The notes beneath the pieces are model-generated. The model searched no databases. It saw nothing but the letters and a program-made list of their open reading frames with translations, and was not told the origin of the DNA. From assembly GCF_000226255.1 (NCBI RefSeq), contig NZ_AGFG01000036.1:1-36741 (forward strand): 36,741 nt of DNA, given 5' to 3'. The translations under genes and the position numbers were made by a program. The stretch is from Desulfovibrio sp. A2. GTDB lineage: Bacteria > Desulfobacterota > Desulfovibrionia > Desulfovibrionales > Desulfovibrionaceae. Below are positions 25,188-32,915 of the stretch, in pieces; position 1 is the stretch's first letter; every line of letters begins with the position of its first letter.

Positions 25188-27518
25188 ATGCGGGGCAATG
25201 CGGGATTTTTCGACAGGTTGAACACCAGGATCGGCGCGCTGGTCGTCGCGTTGCTGGTCATCGGGTTCGCGGGGCTTGGCTGGTACGTCGTGGCATCCAC
25301 CATGGATCTTGCGCTGGACCTGCAACGCACCGGGTCGCAGGCGCTGGTTCGGACCGCGAAGACGGCCACGGACATCTATCTGGGCAACCAGAAGAAGCTG
25401 GCCATCGCCCTGGCCCGGCAGCGGGCCGTCATCGAGGCGGTGGTGGACGGCCAGGACGAGAACGGCGTGGCCCAGAACCGCTTCCGCGACTATCTGAAGA
25501 CGTACGGCGAAATCTGGTCGGCCTACGCCTTCGACAAGCGCGGCGTGGTCATCGTCGGGGCCAACAACGGCGGCGTGGACGAGCGGGGGCAGGACAAGAC
25601 CAAGCACCCCGTGGTCCGGCAGGTGCTGGACGGCAGCGAACTGGCCCTGGACAAGTCGGTGCAAAAGGCCGAAGGCGACCGGCTGGTCTTCCGCATGGCG
25701 GTGCCGCTGCGCGACGCCTCGGGGGCGCTCATCGGCGGGGTGCAGGTGTCGTTCGACTTCAACGCCTTCACCGAAAGCGCCATCGCGCCCATCAAGATCG
25801 GCGATACGGGCTACCTCTATCTGCTGGACGGGGACGGCACCTTCATCTCCCACCCCGACCCGGCCACCTTGCTGCAACCCGGCAAGGATTTGCCCTTCGT
25901 GCGCGACATGCTGGGCAAGCAGGATGGCGTGCTGGAGTACGATTTCAAGGGACAGCGCAAGCTGGCGGTGTTCACCCGCATCGCCCAGACCGGCTGGATT
26001 CTGGCGGGCACGGTGAACGAATCGGAACTGCTGGAGGACGCATACTCGCTGCGCAACGTGGTGGCCGCCATCGCGGTGACGGTCTGTATCCTGCTGGCGA
26101 GCACCATGGTGTTGTTGGTGCGCAGGCTGGTGGTGGTGCCGTTGCAGGCCGTGGGGCGCTTTGCCGCGGACATCGCCGGGGGCGACTTCGGCACCAGCCT
26201 CGAGGGCAACTTCACCTGCGAACTGGCGGACCTTGCCGACAACACCCGGCGCATGAAGGACCGCATCAAGCACGAACTGGGCTTCGCGCGGGGGGTGCTG
26301 GAAGGCATTCCCACGCCCTGCGGCATCGTGGCGCCCGACTTCACCATGTCCTGGGCCAACACCCAGGTCTGTGAACTGCTGGGCAGGCCCAAGCCGCCCG
26401 GCGAATACTACGGCATGAAGTCCGGCGAGTTCTACTGGTTCGACCCCAACCGCGAAACGCTGTCCGACAAGGCCATCAAGGAGCGGCGCACCTTTACCGG
26501 GCAGACCGTGTGGACGTCGCAGGACGGCAAGCGCACCGTGCACATCAGCGTGGTGACTACCCCGTTCTACGACATGGATGGCGGGCTGCTGGGCTCCATC
26601 TCGTTCTGGAACGACATCAGCGAGATGGTGGAGAAGCAGCAGCAGATCGAGGCCCAGCGCGACCGTATCGCCGAGGCGGCCCGTGCCGCCATGGACGTTT
26701 CGGCCCGGCTGTCCACGGCGGCGGAAGAGCTTTCGTCGCAGATAGAAGAATCGAGCCGGGGCACGGAAAACCAGAAGACCCGCGTTGCCGAATCGGCCAC
26801 GGCCGTCGAGCAGATGAACGCCTCGATCCTGGAAGTGGCGCGCAGCGCGGGCAGCGCCGCGGAAAACGCCGACCTCGCCAAGTCGCGTGCCGAACAGGGC
26901 GAGCAGGTGGTGCAGGACACGGTACGCTCCATCCGCGCCCTGCGCGACCGCATGTCGGAAATGGGTGGCAGCCTGCACGAACTGGGCAGGCAGGCCGACG
27001 GCATCGGGACCATCATCGAGATGATCTCGGACATCGCCGACCAGACCAACCTGCTGGCGCTGAACGCGGCCATCGAGGCGGCCCGCGCCGGTGACGCCGG
27101 GCGGGGCTTTGCCGTTGTCGCCGACGAAGTGCGCAAGCTGGCGGAAAAGACCATGAGCGCCACCGGAGAAGTGGGGCAGGTCATCCGGGCCATCCAGCAG
27201 GTGACCCAGAAGAGCGTGGACCTGATGGGCCTAGCCGACGCCGAAGCCACCGCCTCGGCCGACCGCTCTGCCCAGTCGGGCGCGTCGCTGCGCGAGATAC
27301 TGAGCGTTTCGGTGGACACGGCGGACATGGTGCGCTCCATCGCCTCCGCCGCCGAGGAACAATCCGCCGCCAGCGAGCAGATCGCCCGCGCCACCGAGGA
27401 ACTCAACGTCATCTCCGGCGAGACGGCCGAAGCCATGAACCAGTCTGCCCTGGCCATCGCCGAGGTGGCCCGCATGGCCGAGGAACTGCGCGCCATCATC
27501 GAGGGCATGAAGTCGTAG
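25188..27518 (+). CDS. Methyl-accepting chemotaxis protein (dCache-HAMP-PAS-MCP)
   Basis: A 776-residue chemoreceptor. Transmembrane helix 1 is at about 15-36, followed by a dCache-like periplasmic sensor domain (about 37-285, with '[20 protein letters not shown]') and helix 2 (about 290-311). HAMP covers about 312-365. A cytoplasmic PAS domain covers about 366-480, ending in '[15 protein letters not shown]'. The signalling hairpin runs from about 490 to 776, with its tip '[20 protein letters not shown]' followed by '[15 protein letters not shown]' near 622-655. There is no C-terminal CheR-binding pentapeptide; it ends IIEGMKS. GGGAGG lies four bases before the ATG. It stands alone, with a terminator after it. 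The extra PAS domain may sense redox or a cytoplasmic ligand (inference). Confidence 0.96.
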   Translation: MRGNAGFFDRLNTRIGALVVALLVIGFAGLGWYVVASTMDLALDLQRTGSQALVRTAKTATDIYLGNQKKLAIALARQRAVIEAVVDGQDENGVAQNRFRDYLKTYGEIWSAYAFDKRGVVIVGANNGGVDERGQDKTKHPVVRQVLDGSELALDKSVQKAEGDRLVFRMAVPLRDASGALIGGVQVSFDFNAFTESAIAPIKIGDTGYLYLLDGDGTFISHPDPATLLQPGKDLPFVRDMLGKQDGVLEYDFKGQRKLAVFTRIAQTGWILAGTVNESELLEDAYSLRNVVAAIAVTVCILLASTMVLLVRRLVVVPLQAVGRFAADIAGGDFGTSLEGNFTCELADLADNTRRMKDRIKHELGFARGVLEGIPTPCGIVAPDFTMSWANTQVCELLGRPKPPGEYYGMKSGEFYWFDPNRETLSDKAIKERRTFTGQTVWTSQDGKRTVHISVVTTPFYDMDGGLLGSISFWNDISEMVEKQQQIEAQRDRIAEAARAAMDVSARLSTAAEELSSQIEESSRGTENQKTRVAESATAVEQMNASILEVARSAGSAAENADLAKSRAEQGEQVVQDTVRSIRALRDRMSEMGGSLHELGRQADGIGTIIEMISDIADQTNLLALNAAIEAARAGDAGRGFAVVADEVRKLAEKTMSATGEVGQVIRAIQQVTQKSVDLMGLADAEATASADRSAQSGASLREILSVSVDTADMVRSIASAAEEQSAASEQIARATEELNVISGETAEAMNQSALAIAEVARMAEELRAIIEGMKS

Positions 27519-27570
27519 ATTGGGCGGCGGGATACGTTCTTTCCCGGATGCTCCGGGCAGATGAAAAAAA

Positions 27571-27600
27571 GAAAAGGCTCCCGGTAACGGGAGCCTTTTC
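27571..27600 (+). terminator. Terminator after the chemoreceptor
   Basis: A 13-bp perfect stem (GAAAAGGCTCCCG at 27571-27583, CGGGAGCCTTTTC at 27588-27600) with a GTAA tetraloop and a TTTT at its 3' end. A smaller hairpin (CCCGGA-TGC-TCCGGG, 27543-27557) precedes it. Confidence 0.87.
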
Positions 27601-27650
27601 CTCACGCGTGGTGACCGCCGCATGCGGCATGACAGGTTGTCATCCGCACC

Positions 27651-28250
27651 GTGCAGACATACAAAACTTGCATGACGCAAACCACACCCCTCGATGCGGA
27701 GAGGATGCGTGTTCTTCTGGAGCTTCTCCGCAAGAAAGACGTTGTCTTTGAAAGCGGTCTCACCCCCGAGGAGTTGGCCCATGTTGAGAACATCTTCACC
27801 TTCCGTTTCCCGCCGGACCTAAGGTTTTTGCTGAACATGGCGCTTCCCGTGCAAGACCATTTCATACATTGGCGCCAGGCACTGACTTCGGAAGCCTACC
27901 GCACGGACATCCTGCGCAGAATCGCCACTGGGTTGGAGGAGATGGTCGAAGCAGGGAAACAACTGCACGAAGAAATGGGAATATCGTTCGACGGTACCGA
28001 CACCGCCCTGGAAACAAACCCGTTTCCGGGCATTCCCAGACTCATCCCCATTTATGGCCGCCGCTACATTCCGGAAACGCCGCACGAGGCCGCAAATCCC
28101 GTGTACTCGATCTTTGCAGCAGACATGATCTATTACGGATTCGACCTTGCCTCGTACTTCCGCAATGAGTTTCACATCACGCTTCCCGCAGCATTCAAGG
28201 TGCCAGACCGACCCAAAATCACGCCGTTCTGGGGCACGCTTGCCACGTAG
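27651..28250 (+). CDS. Hypothetical protein, SMI1/KNR4 (SUKH)-like
   Basis: A 199-residue cytoplasmic protein without signal peptide or membrane segment. The segment 'LAHVENIFTFRFPPDLRFLL' resembles the start of SMI1/KNR4 (SUKH) domains, in which an acidic helix precedes a 'P-x-D-x-x-x-F/L-L' turn. The C-terminal part ('PIYGRRYIPETPHEAANPVY', then 'YYGFDLASYFRNEF') also fits that group. SUKH proteins are often immunity proteins against contact-dependent toxins, but no toxin gene is near, and many chromosomal members have no known role. GC is visibly lower than its neighbours. The start is uncertain: 27651 or the Met at 27672, neither with a good ribosome site. Confidence 0.7.
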   Translation: MQTYKTCMTQTTPLDAERMRVLLELLRKKDVVFESGLTPEELAHVENIFTFRFPPDLRFLLNMALPVQDHFIHWRQALTSEAYRTDILRRIATGLEEMVEAGKQLHEEMGISFDGTDTALETNPFPGIPRLIPIYGRRYIPETPHEAANPVYSIFAADMIYYGFDLASYFRNEFHITLPAAFKVPDRPKITPFWGTLAT

Positions 28251-28263
28251 GCCCAACGAAAAC

Positions 28264-28290
28264 GGGGCTCGCCCCTTTCGGACGAACCCC
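28264..28290. terminator. Bidirectional terminator shared by the SUKH-like gene and tRNA-Val
   Basis: GGGGCTCG (28264-28271) pairs with CGAACCCC (28283-28290), with one wobble pair. On the plus strand it is followed by TTAATTTTA, ending the SUKH-like gene. On the minus strand it is followed by GTTTTCG, ending the tRNA. Confidence 0.72.
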
Positions 28291-28302
28291 TTAATTTTAC
28301 GA

Positions 28303-28378
28303 TGGTGGGCGGTGAGGGGATCGAACCCCCGGCATTCGGCTTGTAAGGCCGACGCTCTACCAGCTGAGCTAACCGCCC
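28303..28378 (-). tRNA. tRNA-Val (anticodon UAC)
   Basis: A 76-base tRNA on the minus strand with encoded CCA. The acceptor stem is GGGCGGT/ACCGCCC (7 bp, discriminator A). The D arm is GCTC-AGCTGGTA-GAGC. The anticodon stem TCGGC/GCCGA encloses the loop CTTACAA, giving anticodon TAC for valine. The T arm has loop TTCGATC, with stem GGGGG/CCCTC (one G-T pair). All positions fit the cloverleaf. Confidence 0.97.
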
Positions 28379-28665
28379 GGATGTCCCCGGCGGCAAGGCC
28401 GCCGTGGCGGCCCCGGTGTGTCGAAGCGGGCCGCGATGGGATACTGCTCATAGTGCAGGGACGGCGGTCATGTCAAACCCCCCGTGCTTTTGCACTGGAC
28501 AATGCGCCGCCGGGTATCTATGTAGCACTCGCGCGGCCTGACGCCGCGCCCCCGCGCCGCCCCGTGCCTGCCGGGCCGCCGTTTTTCGCGGCGGCGGGCA
28601 CCCGTGCCCGCGCCGCGCTTTCGCGACCACTGCGAACCGGCCGACGGACCGTGAATCCGCCCCGC

Positions 28666-29820
28666 ATGCCCCCCACCGCCCCCCGCACGTTGCGGCAGGA
28701 CATCTCCCTGCTGCTCCGTTCCGCGCCGCCCAAGGCGCGCGCCGCCATCCTCGCCCTGCTGCCCGCCGCCAAGGCGGTGCTGGACACCGGCTGGCGACCC
28801 GACATGCACGCCGCGCCCATCCGCAACTGGCGCGACCTGATGCAGTTGCTCTCCGGTCTCACCGCCCAGCGGCACGACGCCGAAACCCTGCTGCGCGTCA
28901 CCAGCGAGCTTCTGGGCATCGCCGATGAAATGGCCCCGCCGGAAGTGGTGCTGCGCGAAAGCGCCGCCGTGCTGCTGCGCGCCTTCCACGCCGACATGTT
29001 CGTCTGCCGCCTGCGCGACGACGAGGGCGAATGGCAGATCATCGCGGCCGAGCGCGAGGACGGCGGGCCCATCCCGCTCTTTTCGCCGGTGCTGGAAGAG
29101 GGCCTGGCCGGGCACCCGGTCATGCGCGCGGTGTGCGACGGCACCCGCCACGTGCTCTCCAACAACCTGATGGGCATGGACCGGGGCGGCGACTCTTACG
29201 ACTGCATGGCCTACAAGGTGGGCTACCGCTCACGCCTGGCCTTCGTGCTGCGCGACCGGGGCGGCCGCCCGCCCTTCGGGCTGGTGCTGCTGTATTCCGA
29301 GCGCGAACACGGCTTCGACAGCTACGACGCCCGCTTCCTGGCCAAGTGCTCGCGCATCGTGGCCCTGACCACCGGCAGCCGCGTGGCCGTGGCCCGCGAC
29401 GCGCTGGAAAAGGCCGCCGGGGCCGTGGCCCACCACGGCAACAACGCCCTGGCCATCTTGCGCAACCACGCGGAATACTGCGCCGAACTGCTTGACGACA
29501 TGGCCGACGACTGGGACGACGCCATGCACGCCGCCGACGATCTGCGCGAACTGCTGCCCGAAGGCTCCAAGGCCCACGCCGCCGCCGCGCGGCTGGCCGA
29601 CGTGTTGCACCGCATGGACACCACGCAGCTGACGGAACAGCTGGACGGCGTGCTGCGCTCCACCCGGCGCATCGCCCGCATCATCGACGCCCTGGAGGAA
29701 TCGGCCGAACGGCCGCGCCTGATGCACTACGTGCTGGGCCGCCACGTGCTGGACCTGGGCAACCCGGCGGACGAGGAAGAGGAAATGGAAACCCTGCGCA
29801 AGACCTGCTGCACGGCCTGA
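28666..29820 (+). CDS. GAF-domain protein with a kinase-like dimerisation helix
   Basis: A 384-residue cytoplasmic protein. A GAF-like domain covers about 95-235 ('ESAAVLLRAFHADMFVCRLR', 'SRLAFVLRDRGGRPPFGLVL'). A helical region (about 250-350) starts with 'AAGAVAHHGNNALAILRNH', which resembles the H box of sensor kinases (typical form VAHDFNN), with candidate phospho-acceptor His256 or His257. No N, G1 or G2 ATPase boxes follow: the protein ends after an acidic stretch and a terminal Cys-Cys-Thr-Ala. It could be a phosphotransfer or regulatory partner of another kinase, or a degenerate kinase (inference). The start is the ATG at 28666; a GTG five codons earlier is also possible. No operon partner is visible. 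Confidence 0.78.
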   Translation: MPPTAPRTLRQDISLLLRSAPPKARAAILALLPAAKAVLDTGWRPDMHAAPIRNWRDLMQLLSGLTAQRHDAETLLRVTSELLGIADEMAPPEVVLRESAAVLLRAFHADMFVCRLRDDEGEWQIIAAEREDGGPIPLFSPVLEEGLAGHPVMRAVCDGTRHVLSNNLMGMDRGGDSYDCMAYKVGYRSRLAFVLRDRGGRPPFGLVLLYSEREHGFDSYDARFLAKCSRIVALTTGSRVAVARDALEKAAGAVAHHGNNALAILRNHAEYCAELLDDMADDWDDAMHAADDLRELLPEGSKAHAAAARLADVLHRMDTTQLTEQLDGVLRSTRRIARIIDALEESAERPRLMHYVLGRHVLDLGNPADEEEEMETLRKTCCTA

Positions 29821-30005
29821 CCCTGCGTCCCGCACCCTGTCGCCAACCTGCTGTGGCCTGGCCACTGTTCCCTGGCCACACTGCCCGGCCAGACAGCCTG
29901 ATCAGCCTGCCTGACCGGGCGGCCCGATCGGGCGGCCCGCCCCGCGCCTTCCCTCGCGACGGACACATTTTCCTCCCGGCACGCGGCCGGTGACCGAAAA
30001 CGAAA

Positions 30006-30037
30006 AGAGCGCCGATGGATGCATCCATCGGCGCTCT
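30006..30037. terminator. Terminator between the GAF gene and the polysaccharide-export operon
   Basis: A perfect 32-bp palindrome (AGAGCGCCGATGGATG and its complement). The minus-strand continuation TTTTCGTTTTCGG gives the T-rich tail, so it mainly ends the export operon. The rest of the 29821-30129 gap holds only short GC-rich repeats such as TGGCCA and GGGCGGCCCG. Confidence 0.82.
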
Positions 30038-30129
30038 GGCGTTGCTGCTTCACAAGGGGGACTGTCCGCCCCGGCGACCGGGCTGCATGACCCGTCCGGC
30101 CGAGTTTGGCCGGTCGTGGCCGGACTTGG

Positions 30130-30387
30130 CTAGTCTTCGCGCCCGCCCCCGGCGTTTTCATCGTCGATCAGGCGGCCCTTGTGCTTGGGGGCGTCGCGCC
30201 GCTTGCGGCGCTTGTCCTCCTGCACGCGGGTGCGCAGGTCCAGCGGCGCATCCAGCAGGGCAGCGCGGCGGGCGGCGCGCAGGGCACGGCGTTCCTCTTC
30301 GGTGAGGCCCGCTTCCGAAGCGTCCTTGTCGGCACCCTGCATGTCGGCACCCTGCATGTCGGCACCCTTCATGTCGGCATCCTTCAT
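30130..30387 (-). CDS. Small basic hypothetical protein with an N-terminal pentapeptide repeat
   Basis: An 85-residue protein beginning with four tandem pentapeptides of form M-[KQ]-[DG]-A-D, encoded by a 15-bp repeat, then an acidic/basic helical region ('GLTEEERRALRAARRAALLD') and a Lys/Arg-rich tail ('RVQEDKRRKRRDAPKHKGRL'). No family was recognised. It is supported as a gene by a GGGAG ribosome site seven bases before the first ATG, by its position 27 bp after the SLBB gene, and by the terminator after it. Because each repeat has its own in-frame ATG, translation could start at any of four sites; only the first has a clean ribosome site. Confidence 0.6.
   Translation of the reverse strand: MKDADMKGADMQGADMQGADKDASEAGLTEEERRALRAARRAALLDAPLDLRTRVQEDKRRKRRDAPKHKGRLIDDENAGGGRED
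30328..30387. repeat. 15-bp tandem repeat (4 copies) at a gene start
   Basis: Four adjacent copies of GTCGGCACCCTGCAT-type sequence at 30328-30342, 30343-30357, 30358-30372 and 30373-30387; the first two are identical. On the minus strand each encodes Met-(Lys/Gln)-(Gly/Asp)-Ala-Asp of the small hypothetical protein. Confidence 0.95.
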
Positions 30388-30414
30388 GTCCGTCTCCCAG
30401 CTGGCCCGGCGGGC

Positions 30415-32079
30415 CTACAGGCCGATGACCACCTTGGTGGCCACGGCGATCTGGTAGAGAATCTGCGACATGTCCTTCACCGTCTGCAGGTTCTTGGAAT
30501 CCACGCGCGGCAGCACCAGCAGCTGGTCGCCCGCCGCGATGGTGGCGTCGGCGGTGCGGAACACCTCGCCGTTGGGGCGCACCAGCAGGATGTTGCCGGT
30601 GTCCGCTCGGTTGGTGTAGCCGCCCGCGCCGCGCACGTAGTCCTTCAGGCGCTTGTCGCCGTTCCACACGATGGCCTGGGGCATCACCACCTCGCCGGTC
30701 ACCAGCACCACGTCGCTCTTTTCGGGGATGACGATGACGTCGCCATCCTCCAGCGCGATGTCGGCCACCTTGCCGCCGCTGCCCACCACCACGATGCCCT
30801 CGGGCGTCACGTTGCGGGCCTTTTCGGCGAACTTGCCGATCATCTCCGCCTCGTGGTTGCGGATCTGCGCTTCTTCGGGGCTGGCCGAGGTGGCCGTGAA
30901 CGAGCTTTCCTCCAGCCTGCGCAGGGCGTCTTCTATGGCGCGCTTCTGGCGGGCAGCCACGCTGCGCCGCTTGATGTACAGGCCGGTCAGGTCGGCCCGG
31001 TCGGCGTCCACGGCGATGTACTGCTGCACGTCGCGCAGGCGGGCGGTGCGCTTGAGCGGAAAGCGCGACGCCCCCCGGATGGCCCCCTGCACCTCGACCA
31101 TGATGGTGTCGCCGGGGGTGTCGGCCAGAAATTCCACCCGGTCGCCGTCGGCCAGCGGCAGGGTGCGGAATTCGCGCAGGGGCAGGTACAGGTTGAACGG
31201 CGCGCCGTTGCGGGTGCCCACGATGCTGGCGTGCGAGGCCGTGGCCAGCGGGTCGGCCATTTCGGCCAGTTTGGCCCCGGTGGCCTCGCCCTTGCGGAAT
31301 TCGAAGCGCGCGGCGTTGCGTATCTCGCCGCTGGCGGACACGGCGGGGCCCTTCTCGCCCACCACGATGGTGTCGCCGTCCTGCAAGCGCACCAGCGGCA
31401 GCGCGCCCTTGAGCGCGAAGGGATACAGGTCGAAGCTGCCCATCTCCGCCCCGCCGCGCAGCAGGCGGATGGTGCGGTAGCTGCCGCGCCGGGGGTCGAT
31501 GCCGCCCGCCCGGTCCAGAAAGGCCAGCACAGAATCGGACGGCGCGCCGTTGTACCGGCCCGGCTTCATGACGAACCCGGTGACGAAGACCGACACAGGC
31601 CGACCGTCCATGGGGCTGACGTAGACCTGCACGTTCTCCACGCCCGATGCGCTGAGCTTGCTGCGGATGGCCTCGGTCACCTGGGCCTGGGCCAGGCCCG
31701 CCACGGGCAGAGCCCCCAGATCCTGCAACTCGATGTCGCCCGCGTCGTTCACCGTGACCACGCCGTCATAGTTGCGGTCGCCCCACAGGCGCAGCACCAG
31801 CCGGTCGCCGGGGGCCAGTTCGCGGGCCTCGGCGCTGCGGGCCTGCCCGAAGTTGCCCTGGAACAGGTTGGCGGCGAAGGGCGGCAGGTCCGACGTGACG
31901 GATGCGGTGGCCGCCGGGGCGGACGCGGGCGACTTGGCTTCGGCCGGGGCCGCGAACGCGGCGCCGCGTGCCGGGCCGAATGCCGCGGCCAGCAGGAACA
32001 GGCCGAAAAGAGCGGGCAACCACGCCGCAGCGCCGATGCGGCGCGACGTGGCGTGGGGGAAAAACAAGGCGGTGTCCAT
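30415..32079 (-). CDS. Polysaccharide export protein with SLBB repeats (Wza/GumB-like)
   Basis: A 554-residue envelope protein. The N-terminal signal peptide (about 12-43) lacks a clear lipobox, so it is probably secreted rather than lipid-anchored, unlike Wza. The Poly_export domain starts at 'LAPGDRLVLRLWGDRNYDGV' (about 88-165). Several SLBB domains follow: 'VSVFVTGFVMKPGRYNGAPS', 'DTIMVEVQGAIRGASRFPLK', and 'DVVLVTGEVVMPQAIVWNGD'. A helical insert (about 360-420) lies between SLBB repeats. Such proteins form the outer-membrane channel for capsule or exopolysaccharide. No glycosyltransferase or Wzc gene is within the window. The gene lies 105 bp after the lipoprotein stop and 27 bp before the small repeat protein. 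Confidence 0.9.
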   Translation of the reverse strand: MDTALFFPHATSRRIGAAAWLPALFGLFLLAAAFGPARGAAFAAPAEAKSPASAPAATASVTSDLPPFAANLFQGNFGQARSAEARELAPGDRLVLRLWGDRNYDGVVTVNDAGDIELQDLGALPVAGLAQAQVTEAIRSKLSASGVENVQVYVSPMDGRPVSVFVTGFVMKPGRYNGAPSDSVLAFLDRAGGIDPRRGSYRTIRLLRGGAEMGSFDLYPFALKGALPLVRLQDGDTIVVGEKGPAVSASGEIRNAARFEFRKGEATGAKLAEMADPLATASHASIVGTRNGAPFNLYLPLREFRTLPLADGDRVEFLADTPGDTIMVEVQGAIRGASRFPLKRTARLRDVQQYIAVDADRADLTGLYIKRRSVAARQKRAIEDALRRLEESSFTATSASPEEAQIRNHEAEMIGKFAEKARNVTPEGIVVVGSGGKVADIALEDGDVIVIPEKSDVVLVTGEVVMPQAIVWNGDKRLKDYVRGAGGYTNRADTGNILLVRPNGEVFRTADATIAAGDQLLVLPRVDSKNLQTVKDMSQILYQIAVATKVVIGL

Positions 32080-32184
32080 GGCGGGTATCCGTAATTGGCT
32101 ACGCCGGGCGCGGTGCGCACCCGGCGGATGAAAGCGTGGGCATGCCCATGGCGAATGTTCTGGCGGAAACGGCGCGAAAGCCTT

Positions 32185-32586
32185 CTATTGCGCGGGGCGG
32201 GAAATCCCCTGCCCCCAGATGCGGGGGGCCATCTGCCACGCAACGTCGTCGCCGCTGCCCGCCGGGCGGCAGGCAATGACCACCTCTGCCTCGCCATGCT
32301 CGGAAAGCAGCGTGGCGCGGCGGCATTCCTCGCCCATGGCCGAGGTGAACGCCCCTTCCACCACCACCCGGATGCCAGCGCCGAATTCCGGGTCGTCCAG
32401 CACGGCGGAAGAGCCGGCCGGATTGCGGGTCATGAAGTCGAGAACGGGCTTGGCGGGCAGGGCCTGTTCCTGCTCCTGCGGCGCGGGCTGCTGACGCCCC
32501 CCGCAGGCGGCGAGCAGGGCGGGCAGCACGCACAGGGCGCACAGGGCCAGCACGGCGGCGGGACGGAAGCGGCGGATGACGAACAT
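32185..32586 (-). CDS. Small lipoprotein of the polysaccharide-export operon
   Basis: A 133-residue protein with a lipoprotein signal (MFVIRRFRPAAVLALCALC, lipobox LLAAC at about 24-28) followed by a Gln/Pro/Glu-rich linker. A small globular region of about 90 residues contains one Cys pair candidate ('GEECRRATL' and 'VVIACRPAG'). No domain was recognised. GAGG lies eight bases before the chosen ATG. The frame is open far upstream through the tandem-repeat leader, but that sequence does not look like a signal peptide. It is the first gene of a minus-strand operon with the SLBB export protein, so a role in polysaccharide secretion is likely (inference). Confidence 0.82.
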   Translation of the reverse strand: MFVIRRFRPAAVLALCALCVLPALLAACGGRQQPAPQEQEQALPAKPVLDFMTRNPAGSSAVLDDPEFGAGIRVVVEGAFTSAMGEECRRATLLSEHGEAEVVIACRPAGSGDDVAWQMAPRIWGQGISRPAQ

Positions 32587-32623
32587 GAAATGGACCTCGG
32601 GTGCGTGGGGAGTGTGTCGGCGT

Positions 32624-32731
32624 GGCGTGCCCGGTGTGCCTGGCGTGCCCGGTGTGCCTGGCGTGCCCGGTGTACCTGGCGTGCACGGTGTACCTGGCGT
32701 GCACGGTGTACCTGGCGTGCCCGGCGGACAC
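32624..32731. repeat. 18-bp tandem repeat array (6 units) in the lipoprotein leader
   Basis: Units GGCGTGCCCGGTGTGCCT at 32624 and 32642, then variants at 32660, 32678, 32696 and a degenerate sixth at 32714. The unit is itself two related 9-bp halves (GGYGTGCCY). There are no spacers, so it is not CRISPR. It lies between the candidate promoter at 32758-32787 and the lipoprotein start. Confidence 0.95.
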
Positions 32732-32757
32732 GTTGCGCGTCCGTGCGGATGCCGCCT

Positions 32758-32787
32758 TCTATACTCCCGGCAACGGGCGGCTGTCCA
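32758..32787 (-). promoter_or_regulatory. Candidate sigma-70 promoter of the polysaccharide-export operon
   Basis: Minus strand: TGGACA (32787-32782; 5/6 match to -35), 18-bp spacer, TATAGA (32763-32758; 4/6 match to -10). Transcription would start near 32751, giving a leader of about 165 bases that includes the whole 18-bp array. Confidence 0.5.
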
Positions 32788-32915
32788 CTGGCGCGGGGGC
32801 GTCGGGCCGCCGTCACGCAACGGCTTTACAATAAGAAGGGCGGGGCCGGGGGCAAGATGCCGGGGCGTATCGACCTGCCCTTCCCGCAACGTCCTCCCGC
32901 ATGAAACCGGGCGGA

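Noticed and set aside
32624..32731. Possible CRISPR array
   Set aside because: The repeats are directly adjacent with no unique spacers, only 18 bp long, and no cas genes are present.
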